In this document: positions 25,171-38,900 of the stretch, piece by piece | Position numbering within the stretch: position 1 is the first letter of the stretch | Layout: every line of letters begins with the position of its first letter | Assembly (NCBI RefSeq): GCF_003286085.1 | Contig: NW_020825288.1 | Location: 22,010,001-22,074,000, forward strand | Length of the DNA: 64,000 bases | Direction: 5' to 3' | Origin: Drosophila persimilis | Taxonomy: Eukaryota; Arthropoda; Insecta; Diptera; Drosophilidae | Notes under the pieces: generated by a model | What the model was told of the DNA's origin: nothing | The model's input: only the letters and a program-made list of their open reading frames with translations | Database searches by the model: none | Made by a program: the position numbers and the translations under genes

Positions 25171-25515
25171 ATGGACGAAGACATAAAAATGGCGGACCTG
25201 TCGCAAGGGCCCTCAGACGCCGCAATGTTAGCTGGGCCATCTAAAAATTTGAATAAGAATAAGTTGGGAAAGCAGTCTGGTATTCTCACAAAACAACTAG
25301 CTTACAAGCATTTCCTTGAAGAGTTTCGCAAGACAGTTCCGGAGAAGACCGAATCCGAGCAAATGTTGGAAGCTGCAGCCAAGTGGAGCTCCATGTCCCT
25401 CGAAGAACGTCAACAACTTTGTTACCCTGAAAAGCAGCTGCATAACGACGATAAGACTGAAGAGGGCAAGGCAGAAGAAGATCTAAAAAAGATGAAAGAC
25501 TGCTTTGTGTCTTAA
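25171..25515 (+). CDS. Small MST-HMG-box-like protein, possible sperm chromatin protein
   Basis: A 114-codon single-exon reading frame from ATG 25171 to TAA 25513-25515. The core, residues about 40-85 (AYKHFLEEFRK, then EAAAKWSSMSLEERQQL), fits the shape of an HMG box: aromatic residues in helix 1, then a short turn, then AAAKW and a D/E-rich helix 3. The closest type I know is the MST-HMG-box of Drosophila protamine-like and sperm nuclear basic proteins. Unlike protamines, it has no arginine-rich tail. The N-terminus is Ser/Asn/Lys-rich and the C-terminus is a mixed Lys/Glu helix ending in KDCFVS. An ATTAAA poly(A) signal follows at 25544-25549. Upstream, GTAAGT...CCCAG (25107-25148) could be a very short leader intron. 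A decayed copy lies at 29585-29990. The coding call is fairly firm; testis function is inference from the domain. Confidence 0.65.
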   Translation: MDEDIKMADLSQGPSDAAMLAGPSKNLNKNKLGKQSGILTKQLAYKHFLEEFRKTVPEKTESEQMLEAAAKWSSMSLEERQQLCYPEKQLHNDDKTEEGKAEEDLKKMKDCFVS

Positions 25516-25560
25516 CGAATGTAATACATATCTCAAGAAGTACATTAAATGTGTCCAATC

Positions 25561-28500
25561 CACTGACAAATTTTGTTACTTATTAGAGATGAACCGTTCT
25601 TAACTGTTCTTATTTCAAGGCTAAGTTCAAAGTCTAAGAAAATTCCTTAAAGGTCCAGTTTAAGTTGTATTTCATAGATAAATAATCGCTGAGATGGCTC
25701 TGAGGCTATATATCGATATATCATTAAATTGTTTAGCTGCAGCATCTTTAACGTTGCCCGAAGCCCTCCAAATTATAGGATTTCGGTTTAGCAACAGCAA
25801 TAGCAAGGTTTATTTCCAAGCACTGTTTCTATCGCTTTTCATTTCAGTTTTCTATAATTGTTTGGGTTTAATGTGGACCTGCTCCCCTTAATATTTATTC
25901 CCGAGCAATTCAAGAGCATCTACAGTGCGGCGCTTACTTAATCTCCCCTCAACCAACTCTCATCCCCCTAGTTGTTGTCTTATCTGCCGCTTTTGTTTTT
26001 GCGTTAGTAAAGAGCACACGGAGGGTTTTGTTTCAGGGGGGCTGGGGAACAGAGTTGACCCGACTCCGATATCTTTATGCTGGATGCAGACAGGACAGGC
26101 TAAACAATATGTGGATGGCCAATATTTTGATAAGTGTAAGCAAAAATAAACAGGCCGTGAAGGGCAGGACAACCCGAGAACCCAAAAAAAAACCGAAAAC
26201 CAAAAAGTTGTGGAATCCTCGGCCCAAAGCAAACTGAAAGTCGAACCAAAAGAAAGTGGGAGGAAGAGATTTCTTTTTCCTCTCGTTTGGACCAGCTCCA
26301 GTGCTGAGTAGTCTAGGGACATTGACCATTGTTAGGGAAAGTTTCAGACAGCAAACAGTTTTTTGTTTATGCGTACGAGTAGTCTGTCTCTCTGTGTCTC
26401 TGAGAGTGTCCCTATGGGAGGAGGTGTATGGCTTCTTGAGTGAACTACTTTGGTTTTTATAGCCAGCTTCAAAGCGCCATGAGAGACAGGAATCATAAGG
26501 TGATAAGAGGGACAACCCTGTTAAAAAGAGCAAAGATGGGAAGGGAAAACTGAGAGTCCTAGCATGTACACATCTCCTTCCCGAAAGAAACAATTGATAT
26601 TCCATGTCCGACTTGTTGGAGCTGCCTAAGTCGCAGTTCCGCTCCTATTATTTGTCATGGTTGACAAACGAAATATAATTAGGCATTTGCTTTATTTGTT
26701 TCAATCTTGGCCACATAATATTATTATGCCAGGCGGCACTCGGGGCCACCGAATGCCCATGGCCCATGGCCATGGCCAACAGCCAGAGCTAATTTATTTA
26801 AGACGCCAGCAACATGGCCCCAATACGAGTATTTGCCAGGCAAAGGCAAAGGGCAAACTCGTGCCCCCCAAATTATTACTTGTTCACATATGTACTGCGC
26901 ATATATCCGAACGAGTGCTGGTACATACACGTATGTAAGTTCATCCAATGATTCTGGAAATAAACCGAAACACAAATTGAGCTGTAATCAAAAATACATT
27001 TTTCTTTAATTAGCTGAGAAATCGGAAGCGATGGGAGGGAGGGTGGTGTATGGGAAAACTCCTGACAAAACCGTTAACATTTACACATCATTAGTACGAG
27101 AGCACGACGACCATCAGGCATTTACGATATGTTAATTTTTTCAAGGAATCCAAGTACATTCTTCATATTACAAGTAGGCGTGCACTTGAAATTTAAAAAA
27201 TGAAGGAGACTCGAAGGGGCTACGTCCATTGTTTGCATCCTCTAGCCACTGCTGATGGAGGGGAGAACTCAAGAATCTGGTTGGTCGACTAGGATGTACC
27301 CTGCTCACAGCAGTTGGACGAAAACAAACATAGAACACGAATCATAAAAACCTTTTTTCCACCTTGCCACCAGTGCCACTCGCTTTGACACCCCTGTTTT
27401 GAAACCAGTTGGTCGGATGGAGAGTTTAGCACTCCCCCTGAGGGTGCCATATGCGAAATATTTGCATAAAAATAACACCAACAACAATGTTTATGTCTCA
27501 GTTGAATGGTGATTGTGACTCCCACTCTGAATGTGATTCTAAAAATTCCAAATTCCCCCTTTATATATCCCCCCTGTCTGTAAAACAGCCCCAGCCCAAA
27601 CCAAAGGATTTTGCGGCTCAATAGCTTATACCCGAAGGAGACGGAACAGACCGTAAAACGAAGGACTTGTTGATAGGATAGAGGGGTTGACCAACCATTA
27701 CCAACAGCCAAACGAAATCAATTCGGATTTAAATGTATATTTTCCATAGATAAGCCCGAAATGCTCCAGCAACTGGCTCCATGCCAAACACATACAAATG
27801 TATATATTTATATGTATAATGCACTTAAATGTATATATATTTGTGATTCTGATAGATGTGCGTCAATAACGCGAGCGCATACAAACGATTTCACTTCCAG
27901 TTGAATTCGGCAATCGAGCAATCAGCCAATGGCCCATCCAGATCCTCATGAAAATAGTTTTGCAAATCGAAAAACTTGATGCGTGTACGCGATGGCGGGG
28001 GGATTCGGGGGCATACTGGTACACGGACAAACTGTGGCATAAATTGCGGTGGCATTGTTTGAAGTGCCAGCAGCCAGACTCAGAGTCGAACCCTGGCCAA
28101 TGGCAACAAAATTCATGAGCCGCAAATTGTAGTTTCGCTGCAGCGAATGTGTCTATCAATGAATGGAGTAGCCATGGAAGCCAAGGGATGCATCAACGTT
28201 TGCGCTCTGAATATTTGACATTATGTCACACGGACTCATAAATGTTCCACCTCAAATGGACTCCGTTCCCGTCCCCCACCACATCCTACTGCTGTGTTCT
28301 GCTGCTGACAATGATGGAATACTGTTTGATGTTTGATTGGTTTTGCTATTCGACTCGATGTGGGGGACACTGAGACGAGTACGAGCTGCTAGGGGTGAGG
28401 TGGTGGGGTGTGGATTCTGTTGTTCAGGGGAGGAATACAAATGGTAAATATAAATAAACAAGCAACATTTTGGTGTCGATGGGTGGATAATGATTGATTT

Positions 28501-29584
28501 CGGGCACAAAAACGAAAGTGTTAACTAAGCTCGGTCCCGTGCTTACGCCTAGCACTTCCAAGAGCATCGATAAAAGTGTATCACATAACTTTAATCCAGA
28601 TAATAAATCAGCCTAAAATATGGAACATCTCACTTGAATATTTCGCTATAAATTCGAAGGTCTCTCGAAGATCCGCATTTGCTTTCATTGAACATCTTGA
28701 AAATATTACCAGAGAGAAAATGGGGCCTTCATTTTCAATACTTCGACTGATATTTCTTAAGCGATACTTTATAGTAAACTCCTCAAAACCTATCACAATT
28801 TAGTTGCTTTAAGTTTTCTCTCTCTCTCTCTGTTTATCTCTGTGAAACGTGTGGCCGGGCCTTTATAATGATTACGAGAGTTCATGAAGTGCCACACGTC
28901 CACATTCAACCCCATCCTGGTAGCTCCTGAAACTATTTCACGCTAAAACCAAAAGCTAAACCTAAATGCACATAAATCAAAAGCAAAAACTTTTGTTTTC
29001 AGTTATCACAAGCCATGCAGACACACAGATACGCACAGATACTTAGGTAAGATTTACATATAAATACATACATATATGTATGTATATGCATATCAGGGAA
29101 TGTATGTGTGTGTGTGCGTCTGACAAAACAGTTAGCTAGTTTATGCTGTTTTCTAAGAATTTTCAACGGGCGAAACACAAACAAAAGAAGATAGAAAAGC
29201 CTCCTTCAGTGGCCGAAGCTGTGTATACCCTTCCGTACAGTTTGCAATAAAAATGCTGACAATTGTCAATATTCTGAAGCTGAGTGGTTATTAAATTGCC
29301 TATAAGAATGGATAAAAAAGATGTTGCAGGTAATTCAGGCAAAATACGAGCCCCAGAAACAACGAGGAAAAGGATAGTCTTATTCTGGTAGTCGATGCAT
29401 TTCAAGTTAGATTGTTTTTATGGCAGATATGTACATGATATACTCACAAGTAGCAGTCCACTTTTTTTGATCACTTTTTAACTTTGTTTCATCCAAATTA
29501 TATCTTGTCGACAGCTAATAATATACTATTCCAATTTCAAAGATTCTATTTATAACAAAATAGGAACAAGTTAATTCAGTTACT
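25561..29584. other. Intergenic spacer between the HMG-box-like gene and its decayed copy
   Basis: No supportable gene. It contains an ATGGCC/GGCCAT palindromic cluster near 26757-26776 and a CT run near 28818-28831, and a 22-bp perfect palindrome at 29064-29085. The minus-strand open frame at 26075-26605 is low-complexity and has no family resemblance. Confidence 0.65.
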
Positions 29585-29990
29585 GTAAGTCATCTATTAT
29601 GTTCAATAAAATAAATGTTAGAATTGTCTTTCCTAGATTCCCAAACTTGTCTGCTTTTTGTTAAAAAAGATGGATGGCGACATCCGAATGAACGACTGGG
29701 GCAGGGGCCCATCGACATCTCAATATTGGCTGACCCATCTACTAGTAATTCGAACAAAAATAAGCTGTGATAGCTGTCTGGTATTCCCACAACACGACTA
29801 TCGTACAAGCATTTCGGGGAAGCCAGAATCTGAGTAGTTGAGGGGGCAGCCATTTGGAATTCAATATCTCTGGAAGAACGTCAAAAGATTTTGTACCCTG
29901 ACTAAAACTAAAAAAAAGGCTCAAGTTGCTTTGTGTCTTAAGGACTGTACTACATATCACACGAATTTTATTAAATGTTTGTTGAATGAG
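29585..29990 (+). pseudogene. Decayed copy of the HMG-box-like gene
   Basis: Similarity to the gene at 25171 starts at GTAAGTCATCTA (29585) and continues through CCCAAACTTGTCTGC, a start-like ATG at 29670, GCAAGGGCCC-type and AGCTGTCTGGTATTC-type stretches, ATCTCTGGAAGAACGTCAA and GCTTTGTGTCTTAA, then an ATTAAA signal at 29970-29975. Small indels shift the frame several times; the frame from 29670 runs out of register with the parent and meets a TAG within the HMG core, and part of the core (after TTTCGGGGA) is deleted. Because leader and intron-like sequence are kept and no poly-A tail is seen, it is a DNA-level duplicate, not a retrocopy. It lies in the same orientation about 4.5 kb downstream of the intact gene. 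Confidence 0.75.
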
Positions 29991-32900
29991 CCAGTACTAT
30001 AAGTGTTTCACTCTTCCACTTTCATAGACTAAAGCATAGACATTTGACGTTGCTAACTGACTATCTGCAAAAGCAGAGACAGCCTTATGGGAAAACTAAT
30101 CACTGAGAGCTAGAGAGATTTTTGCGAAATCTTTGCTTTCTCTGCGGCATAAAGGATTGTTGCACTTTTTAGATCCAATTTTGCTTGCTGGCTGTATGCG
30201 TTGTCACAAGTACTGCCTCAGTCCTTCGACCAATAGCCTATCTCTCATGACATCTATGTCTTTGAAGCATAGTAAGAAAAGTTTAATGTCAGAAGGCTAT
30301 GAGGATATATGTATATCGATATTCATGCTGCTTTATCTCAGCGTTACAAAAATCTTGCCAAACTTTTAATACCCTGCTCCAGTGTATGCCACACGTAAAT
30401 CAACAACAGCCGCAGCAGCAGAAGCTCATCATAAAACTCATTTGGTTCAGCCAACCCCTTCAACTCTCTCCCTTACCGAAAAAGCACTTGGCCGAAACGG
30501 AGAGAGAATGCCAGAGCAATGCCAAAATGCTCATTTCGTTGTCCTTTTTCGTCTGTTTCCGTTCCATGACCACAAAAATGCCTTTTACACACACACAGAG
30601 AGACGAATGGAACCCAAATTAAGTACAACAAATGAGTTTGTAGGCCAATGCGGGAGTACAGGACGACGTATCGAGGCATGTACGCGTATGTGTGGGGGGC
30701 TACGGGGTATATGGGCTGTCCCGGTCAATCCCAGATCCCAATGCCAGAGCAAACAAGGCAAGCAAAATAAATTTCCGTAATTGATGTTGCTAATTTGTCA
30801 TTTTCCATGGCCATATCTCAGGCACATTTACAGGTGGTCCTGAGCCCCCCGTTGAGTGATATGTCTGTCCTGTCCTGGCCCATGCTCCAAAGCTCACCAA
30901 CTAGGCAAGGATCAGGGAGCTACTCTCTGGGGAGAGCAGCCAAACAAATTTGTTACGCCCGATGAAATTTTGATTCTAAAGCCGAGACACGCGCTACCAT
31001 AGCAGAGGATGTGCAAAAAAAGAGCGTTGAAATTTAATCGCATGCGCCAAATTAAACATCAAGAAAAAAATATGAAAAAATAAAGTATTGAAAAAGGCAA
31101 GTTAATTTATTTTTGGAAGCCAAGTCGAAGCTGAGGATACCCTTGAATGTTGATTAATTGAATAGTTCAATAATGAAATCTTGAAATGTACAGATAAATC
31201 AATTTAAACTAGTTCTAGAAAATGGAAATGGTAAAATGATACAAAATAATGGTACAAATTTGTATATTTATATTTAAATTATATACAAATATTAACTATT
31301 TCGAATATTTATGTAGTACAAAAATTAAATGTAAAAAAAGCATCTGAACTACAGTAAATTTGTTGTCTATCCAAAATAGTTTATGAATAATAATATTACA
31401 AATTATTAACATCTTCATTATTCACTTTTAAGAAATATAATCAAAACGCCATTGAATTAAATAAATGAACAGATATCTACGAAACTTTAATTGATAACTT
31501 TGGAAATATATAATTAAACTATATGTAAATATTATTCAATATATGTATATGTATTTCTCGCAACCAAAAAGATCACAACAGAGTCGTCGCTGACTTGCAT
31601 CTGCAGAAAAGTTATCAAGGCGCAGCATGAAATTTCTTGAGTAAATTTTCGTCGTAACTTTTTTCGCCCTTCCCCTTTACTTTTCGGGACTGCTTGAGTG
31701 TTGAGCCTTGGCTGGGACAGCCCAAGGGATGCGGAAATGTGGTGGCACAATTAAAAGCCACGCCCCTACACCAAAAAACCCCGAAAACTTCTTGGGCGAA
31801 GAAGGACGAGGAAAAGGGTTCTGTTCCTCTAGCTCGCTGACGTTGGGTGTAATTAATTCGTTCTTCTCAAACATTTTACGCACTGTTTGCTTGCCTTTTG
31901 TCTTTGGTGTAAGCACTCGCAGAGATCCTCATCCACGCTGACAACTTTAAGTCGAAAGTGGCCCGAAAAGAACTTCGGGCCGAAGAGAGCTCGAGCGCAA
32001 CTCAATCAGCGAAAACTTAATGCCAAAGCAGCCAGAGATTCGCCCACAAAGTTATCTTGGCCTGCTCTGAATTATTGAGGAAAGTCCCGCCCAAACAAAG
32101 CATAAATAAACTAATTTAAGTTTTTCCTCTTTTGGCCGCCAGAAACACCAGAAATGAGTCTCGTTCTCGTTCTCTGTCTCTCTTTATGTCAGCTTTTTAA
32201 AGCACACTTTGTCGGCAGAGCCGAGAGTCCTGAGTTCCGAGTCCAAGCCGAGACTCGGCCAATTTGGCACGCAAAAAAGATTTCTATGCGCTCTCCGGGA
32301 AGCACCATCTTCATCATCATCCTCTGAAGAAACAGCAACAAATTCCTGGTTCTAGCATAAATGTTAATATGAAAAAAAAGTGTTCTTGGATATCAACATT
32401 TTGGCAAGTCCGGTTTTTGTTTTCGTGCTTCTCTGGTGTATGCTGTCGGGGTGACGGGGTGACGGGGCGACGTCAACGTCAACGCATTAGTGCGGCCAAG
32501 TCAAGACTCGGTTCAAAGTTCAACATTCCATCCGAGCGTAGGATTCTCGACGGTCTTCCTGTTCTGTCCGGCAAAAATTTGCATATTTGCGGTTGCGGTG
32601 TCCGCAACGCATGTGAAATGTTTTTCCTTTTCCACTTTTCTCCTCGGCTCTCTCCTCCTTCGCCCTTTTTCCGGGCTCGCTCTCACGTTTCTTGCGTGCG
32701 TGTGTGTGTTAGTGTGAAATTTAACGCCACTTTTTGTCGCATTTTTGGCCTCGGCTACTCCTCCACTCTTCTTCCATAATAGACTCTGCATAGAAAATGA
32801 GACCAGTAATTTGATGGCACCACATTGTAGCCAAATATAGGCAACCTGTGGTGGGTCGTGGTTCGGGTCCGGCTGGACAGGATGGGACACTCCCTCTACC

Positions 32901-35900
32901 AGCTACATCTATATCAAAGTCAGGGGGGAGGAGAGGATTTGTGTGGCTAACATTCGTGTGGCCAAATTTTTAGATAACATATCAAGGATGTTTGCTGGGG
33001 TCCACATAGTTCATGACTTTGTTTGTGGCCAGACCCAAACAAAGAGACATGCAACCGTGACAGAGAATCTGATGGCTCTTGGACTGTGGAAACTTTTCAC
33101 AATAAATTTCTTACCAAGTTGAGTTCAGTGTTCTCTGTTTCGGTCTTAATTTCAACACCAACTTCTCTTAAATGCGATATATTTTCAAATATATAAAAGT
33201 ATTAGGTATGCGTGAACGTGGATGCTAAACATAGCAAGAACACCTTTGATATTTGATCGATAATTATCGATTAATTATAATTCTTTATTGATAGAAACAA
33301 ATCGAATCGGTTGTAAATATATTTTTTCTGTGACTGTCATTTACGTAAGGGCGTGTTTGTCTCCGTTCCAATTGTCGTTGTTTGTTTCATTTATTTCGTG
33401 ATTGTGTTACACGTAATTGCGACTTGCTCACACCCACATTTTCGTAGTATTGCTGGATTCGTTCGTCTGTTCTTTCTACTTTACTATTTCTTACGAACAC
33501 ACAAATTGAACAAATTGATATTCCTACTGATGGCAATAGGAATGCAAACCGTTCACAGTCCCAGTTACAATAAAAACTTTACAATTGTGTGCGTATTAAA
33601 ATGCATACACACCGAAATTTCGTCGTTTGACACAATAATACTTTTGAACATATTTTGTAGAAATATAATCTTGCTTTTTAAATCGGCATAACCAATATTA
33701 AGGGATTTTTATCTACGACTGGCTTAAACAGAAGACAGAAGCTTTGCACGAGCAGCATCACAAGACCAATACCATCGCCTAGTAAACTTTCACCTGCAAC
33801 TGCCACCCATCTTCCAGCCTCCCCCTGCCTAGCCAGTCCACGCACTTACACAGAGTTCGCGCTCAATCAACCCTGTCTTGAGCCCACTTAACACGCCCGC
33901 ACCTCTTGCACTCGCACTGGCAACACTCGCTTTGATTTATTTGCCACTCCCCCGCGTCAGAGCAAGCGAGCACGCCATCCTCCCACCCTGCTCGACAATT
34001 GGCTTTGCGGCTACTTTGGGCCTACACTACCATGTAATTCCATGAGTGGGTGTGCTCTTCGGTGTGTTTCTCTTTGTGTGTGTGTGTTTGCACGTGTCAA
34101 CAGTTTGGCAAAATGTCCAACGCTGCGTATACGCAATGTGCCGGGAGTTTCTTGTATGTATTTAAGCCTAAATTATTAACCGAAAGGCAGGAGCCGCAAT
34201 GCCCATGCCCCTGCCCCTGCCTCGTCCCTCGTTCAGGAACAAACAATATTGCTTTCCCATAAACGAGCACTTGCAACTAACACAGACACATGCACACGAA
34301 ATACAAATACAAACAGGGAACACACACCCAGTCACACTCTCATAAAAGCAAAATGGGTCGCAGCAGCAATTTCATGAGTCATTTAACCGAGTTGTGCGAT
34401 GCGATGTGAGCGAGAGAGCAACTGAAAAGAAATGAGAAAATGAGAAGCGTCACAAGAAGGATCGATGAATGTTTCGGGGGGCTGGTTCCTATAGTCGTAT
34501 GGCACATGATTATGTTTATGAAACCCTGTCTCTGTATGTCCTCGTATGTGTGTTATTGGACATTCATGCTGTTGAAGTGCGCACAAAAACATAAACACAA
34601 AATCGAAACGGAAAAGCAGAGATATCTTTGAAGTGGCGAAGAATGATGTACCCTTGAATCTCGCTCGGTGCCAAGAAAGCTATCTATCGATAATGGTAAT
34701 TGTCAAGGAGATACTCGTATAAACGTACTTTAAAAAGTTTCCAAGCCTCCATTTTGTATCAAACATCCGGTCAAGCCGTAATACCCGTCTCGAAGGGTGT
34801 ACAAAAATAAAAACTTGCAACGGATGCGAATGGCCAGTGTCGGACGGACCCCCTCCATGCCTTAGCCTTTACAAAAATGAGCAAAAATGTGCGTGTGTGT
34901 GTGTGTGTGTGCTCATAAATACAAACAAGAGACCGGACCGAAGAGCATACGGGGGAAAACGGAAACACGCAACATTCACATCCGCATTTGCCTTTAATCT
35001 GAACCGCATTTTGACATGGCTGCTGAATCCAGATCGAGCCAGATACAGCGGGGATGCCAGGACTGACCCAAAAGTGCGGAAATTAAAACATATGTATTTA
35101 TAGCACACACATGGGCTCTCGTATCTCGTATCTCTCCATCTAACTGCAACAGGGAAGAGTACCGACAGATGAAGAACAAGAACACTTTGCCTCGAGCTTA
35201 AAACTAACCCCTATTTCGGGGGAAAAACCTTTATGCTCACAACAATAGCAACAGCCGCAGCAGCAACAACTGGGACCACAAAATGTGTATCTATAGGGGA
35301 GCGTTGGAAGTAAAATGCAAGCAATTATACGTGTAGGCTGATATTAATTGCATGCAACCAACTGATAACGAAAGTATGCAGCTGAAAAGTGAGAAAATAG
35401 ACATGAAATATTAATTAAAACAAGAAAACATGAGCTAAGTGATACAAGAATTAATCATTCACTGTTCAAAATAGACTTAATTTGGATGTTGACAACATCT
35501 TAGACATTTTCCATTAATGTTTGGCAAATTCTTTGGCATTCTTTTATTCAAAAATATTTGTACAAATAGTCTTTCTATCTATTTGTGCAAAATATTAATC
35601 GTTTCAAAATATTTGGTAAGCATTTCATTGAGCAATTCTGGGTTTCAGATATTTAGTTGATATTTATAATCATTTTTTTAAATTATTCCGTTTCTCTTTA
35701 TTTGTAAGGAATATTCCAAATATTTAAAAGAGAGTGCTCGAACTTCATTTAACATACGTATCTGTTTGGCAGTTTTTAATATTTTCTCTCCTCGCAATAT
35801 TCCATCTACGAGTATACCTATTTTTAAACATTTTCTTCCCCTTAATTTTTTTCATAAATTTTGTATTCGAGAGGAGTCGAACTTCATCAATGTTTGGCAA

Positions 35901-38900
35901 CAAAATGTGGGTTCCCTGCTCAACTACAACTTTTTACTTTAGTATGGTACAGCTAGTCCTGCCCCGCCTACAGGACTACATCCGGCTCCACCCCTGAAGA
36001 GGCTAAAACTTTTCATTCCCAAAAAAAAAACGAACAGAAAAGAACTAACGAAACGATTGCATTTGGACTAGGCCACACAAGAGGAGCCCAGGAGAAGGCC
36101 CAAGTGCTGGTCAAGTTGAGACCGCTTTATTCCTCTCTTGGCCATTTTGTTGTTGGTTGCAATAATCCGATCCGCTTTGCCCCAGGACCCAACCAAAAGG
36201 AGATGCAGCACCAGCTGCTGCTGCTCGATGGCTAGAGCTAAGTGCTTGTAAAATTACTGTTTGTGGATTTTCAACTGGAAATTAATTTGCAGTAAGAGGT
36301 AGAGTTATTAAAAAAAAAGTATGAAAGACAGACTGAAGACTGAAAGACATTCGTAGTTGTGATTAAAAGAAGACCTGAGTGAGTCAGCAAAAGCAATCAA
36401 AAAATGAATTAAAGAAATATTTGTTATTGAAAAACGTGCAAACACTTTGAAAGGTTTATAGTATGCTTCAATTCTCAAAAGCACATATTTTAAATGTTGT
36501 CAAATGTTTTATATTTTAGTTGCAGATATGATCATAGTATACTCGTAGTTAAAAATGTAAATCTTTTAGGATAGCTAGAAAACATGTATTTCTTTCACTC
36601 CGAAGAGGTTACCCAAGCCAAAATCTAGTTCGCTAGAAGTCATACAGGTCAATAGATTTTCCTGACCCTTCTTTTCGCCACAAACGAACCTCAACCACCC
36701 TCGCATTGCTATCCACTTAAGCCGCATTGCGGCTAATCCGAAAAAACAGCTTACCGTATTAAGTATACGACGTGAGGGCCAACGACCGCTCCGCTGCGAA
36801 TACCAAAGCAAACCGAGCGTATTCCGTTCATTGTGTTGTGTGTGTGTGTGTGTGTTTTTCTTTTTCTTCCTGCTCTATAATTTCATTTTAATATGGGAAG
36901 AAATTTCTCTCTGGCTGTTGGCTACCCTTTTTTCTCTGGCCTGACTCCGAGTTCTAGCAAAAGTTTTAATTTAATTATAGTTCCATTTGTGGGTACTGCA
37001 CATATGCGGGATGGCAGGAGAATCGGGGGAGGGGTTTTCGAACAGACACGCATAAGACTTTGCGGATTATGGGCGGTAATAAATGTCGGTACACACGTAA
37101 GCAACTGAGCAAGCCTTTTGTATTTGTTCAACCATACATACATATGAATACCCATACGATCCGCACACACAGAGCGGCACTTAAACCAATAGAGTTGAAC
37201 GTTGCAGTTTTCATGCTGCAATAGGACCCCCAGCATAGTCCAAAGTTTCCTCCTCTTATATATACAAACATACATATGTACATATATGTATATGCACTCT
37301 TTTTCAATGCTGATTATCTTTGGACTGCTCAGCTGGGCGAAAAATCTAATAAAATATTTTTCGGGTGAGGGTGGATTGTGTTTTGCCGGACTTGGTAGAT
37401 GGTAATCGGAGTGGGAGAAGCCACCAGTTTGGCCTTAATTAAGCAATGGCCTGGCCTGAATCAATATGCTGAGTGATGGCTTTTATAATAAATTCTCGTT
37501 TGCACATATATATTTATGGCAAATTAAAGAAAACACACGACCGACTCGTCCTTGCTCTATTTATTAACGCACGGGTTTCCCGGTCTCCTTGTCACTGATT
37601 TATCACAAGTGGCTGCTGTAACAATTCAATAACTTTTCGGCCAAAAAAGCCGCAAAGAACTGAGTATACTAAAGAGAAACGAACACACTCAGAGCGAGAG
37701 AGAGATAGAGAAAAAGCGAGAGTGGTCCCAAAATGTATTACGGCCATAAACTGCAGCAGCATCGGCAGAAGGCAACACCCATCGGCAGGGAACAACAAGA
37801 GTTTACACACATCCCCTGTGTGGCAGCTGTTTTTTTGGGGCTGGGGCTGGGACCAATTGACCGACTGACTGATGACGGGGCCTTTCAGTGAGGACCCACA
37901 CTCTTGACGCTTTTAGTTGGCTGATATTTGCATATGGATTTTGTGGGTGAACTATGGGGAGCCGCTGTATATAAAATGGATATGGTTACGTCACCTTGGC
38001 ATCAAATACATAAATTTTAAGCTATGTGAGTGATTTCTATGATCTCCTTGGAATGTCCCTTTCCATTTACTTACGGTAATCAAACTACAACCGCATTTCC
38101 ATGAATGTGGTGTTTCATTTTGTCCCTAAATTTTCCATCTTCCTCTTTTTTTATTCAAAAATATAGACTTGTAATGGTCACATTATCTGATATAACATTG
38201 ATCCATCATTTTTATTATCATTAGATCCGTTCAGATCCATTCAAATGCCATTCTATCTACGTGGAGTTTCAGTAATATGATCTATTCTAACCATCCTTGA
38301 ATGGCATTTCCTACATTCCCACTCCATCATTGACTGATTACTCCTCTAAAGCTGCTGCCTGCTGTCAATTGAATTGTCGGAAAACGGTTTGATTGATGCC
38401 ACGATTAATTGTTTGAGCTGCTAAAGTAAATTAGCTTCAAACCGTACACTCACACCACACTACACCACATCCATCCCATTTAGAGACCACATTTAGTTGT
38501 TGCGACTAGCGTATAGGTCACACATTGCGCAACAGCCATAAACAGCCTATTAACACCTAGAGTACCATAGAACTGGCGCATTATATGTACTCCCCCATCT
38601 ACTTACCCTCCTCACAGCCATCCCAAACGAACCATATATGTACATATGTACGCAGAGCAACCCAAAACTATCTCATTCCATTCCGCCATCCAATTGCAAT
38701 TTGCTGCTGCAGCACTCGAGAGTGCCAAATTACACATGGAAATGTATAGAGAGCAGGTTGAGAGCAGGTCGAGCAGGGGGGGAAAACTCATGCATAAAGG
38801 AGAGGGAATTATATAGCCTGGACATAATATATGAAACATTATGATGCCGCTTGTACTCGACACGACAGCAGCAGCAGCACGAAAACTTTCGCCAACATAA

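Noticed and set aside
26075-26605. 176-codon minus-strand open frame, the longest one outside dpr9
   Set aside because: Low-complexity Phe/Leu/Ser composition, no domain, no splice or start support, and other random frames overlap it.
32264-32779. 171-codon plus-strand frame
   Set aside because: Mixed low-complexity sequence with no domain; the neighbouring frames are equally open.
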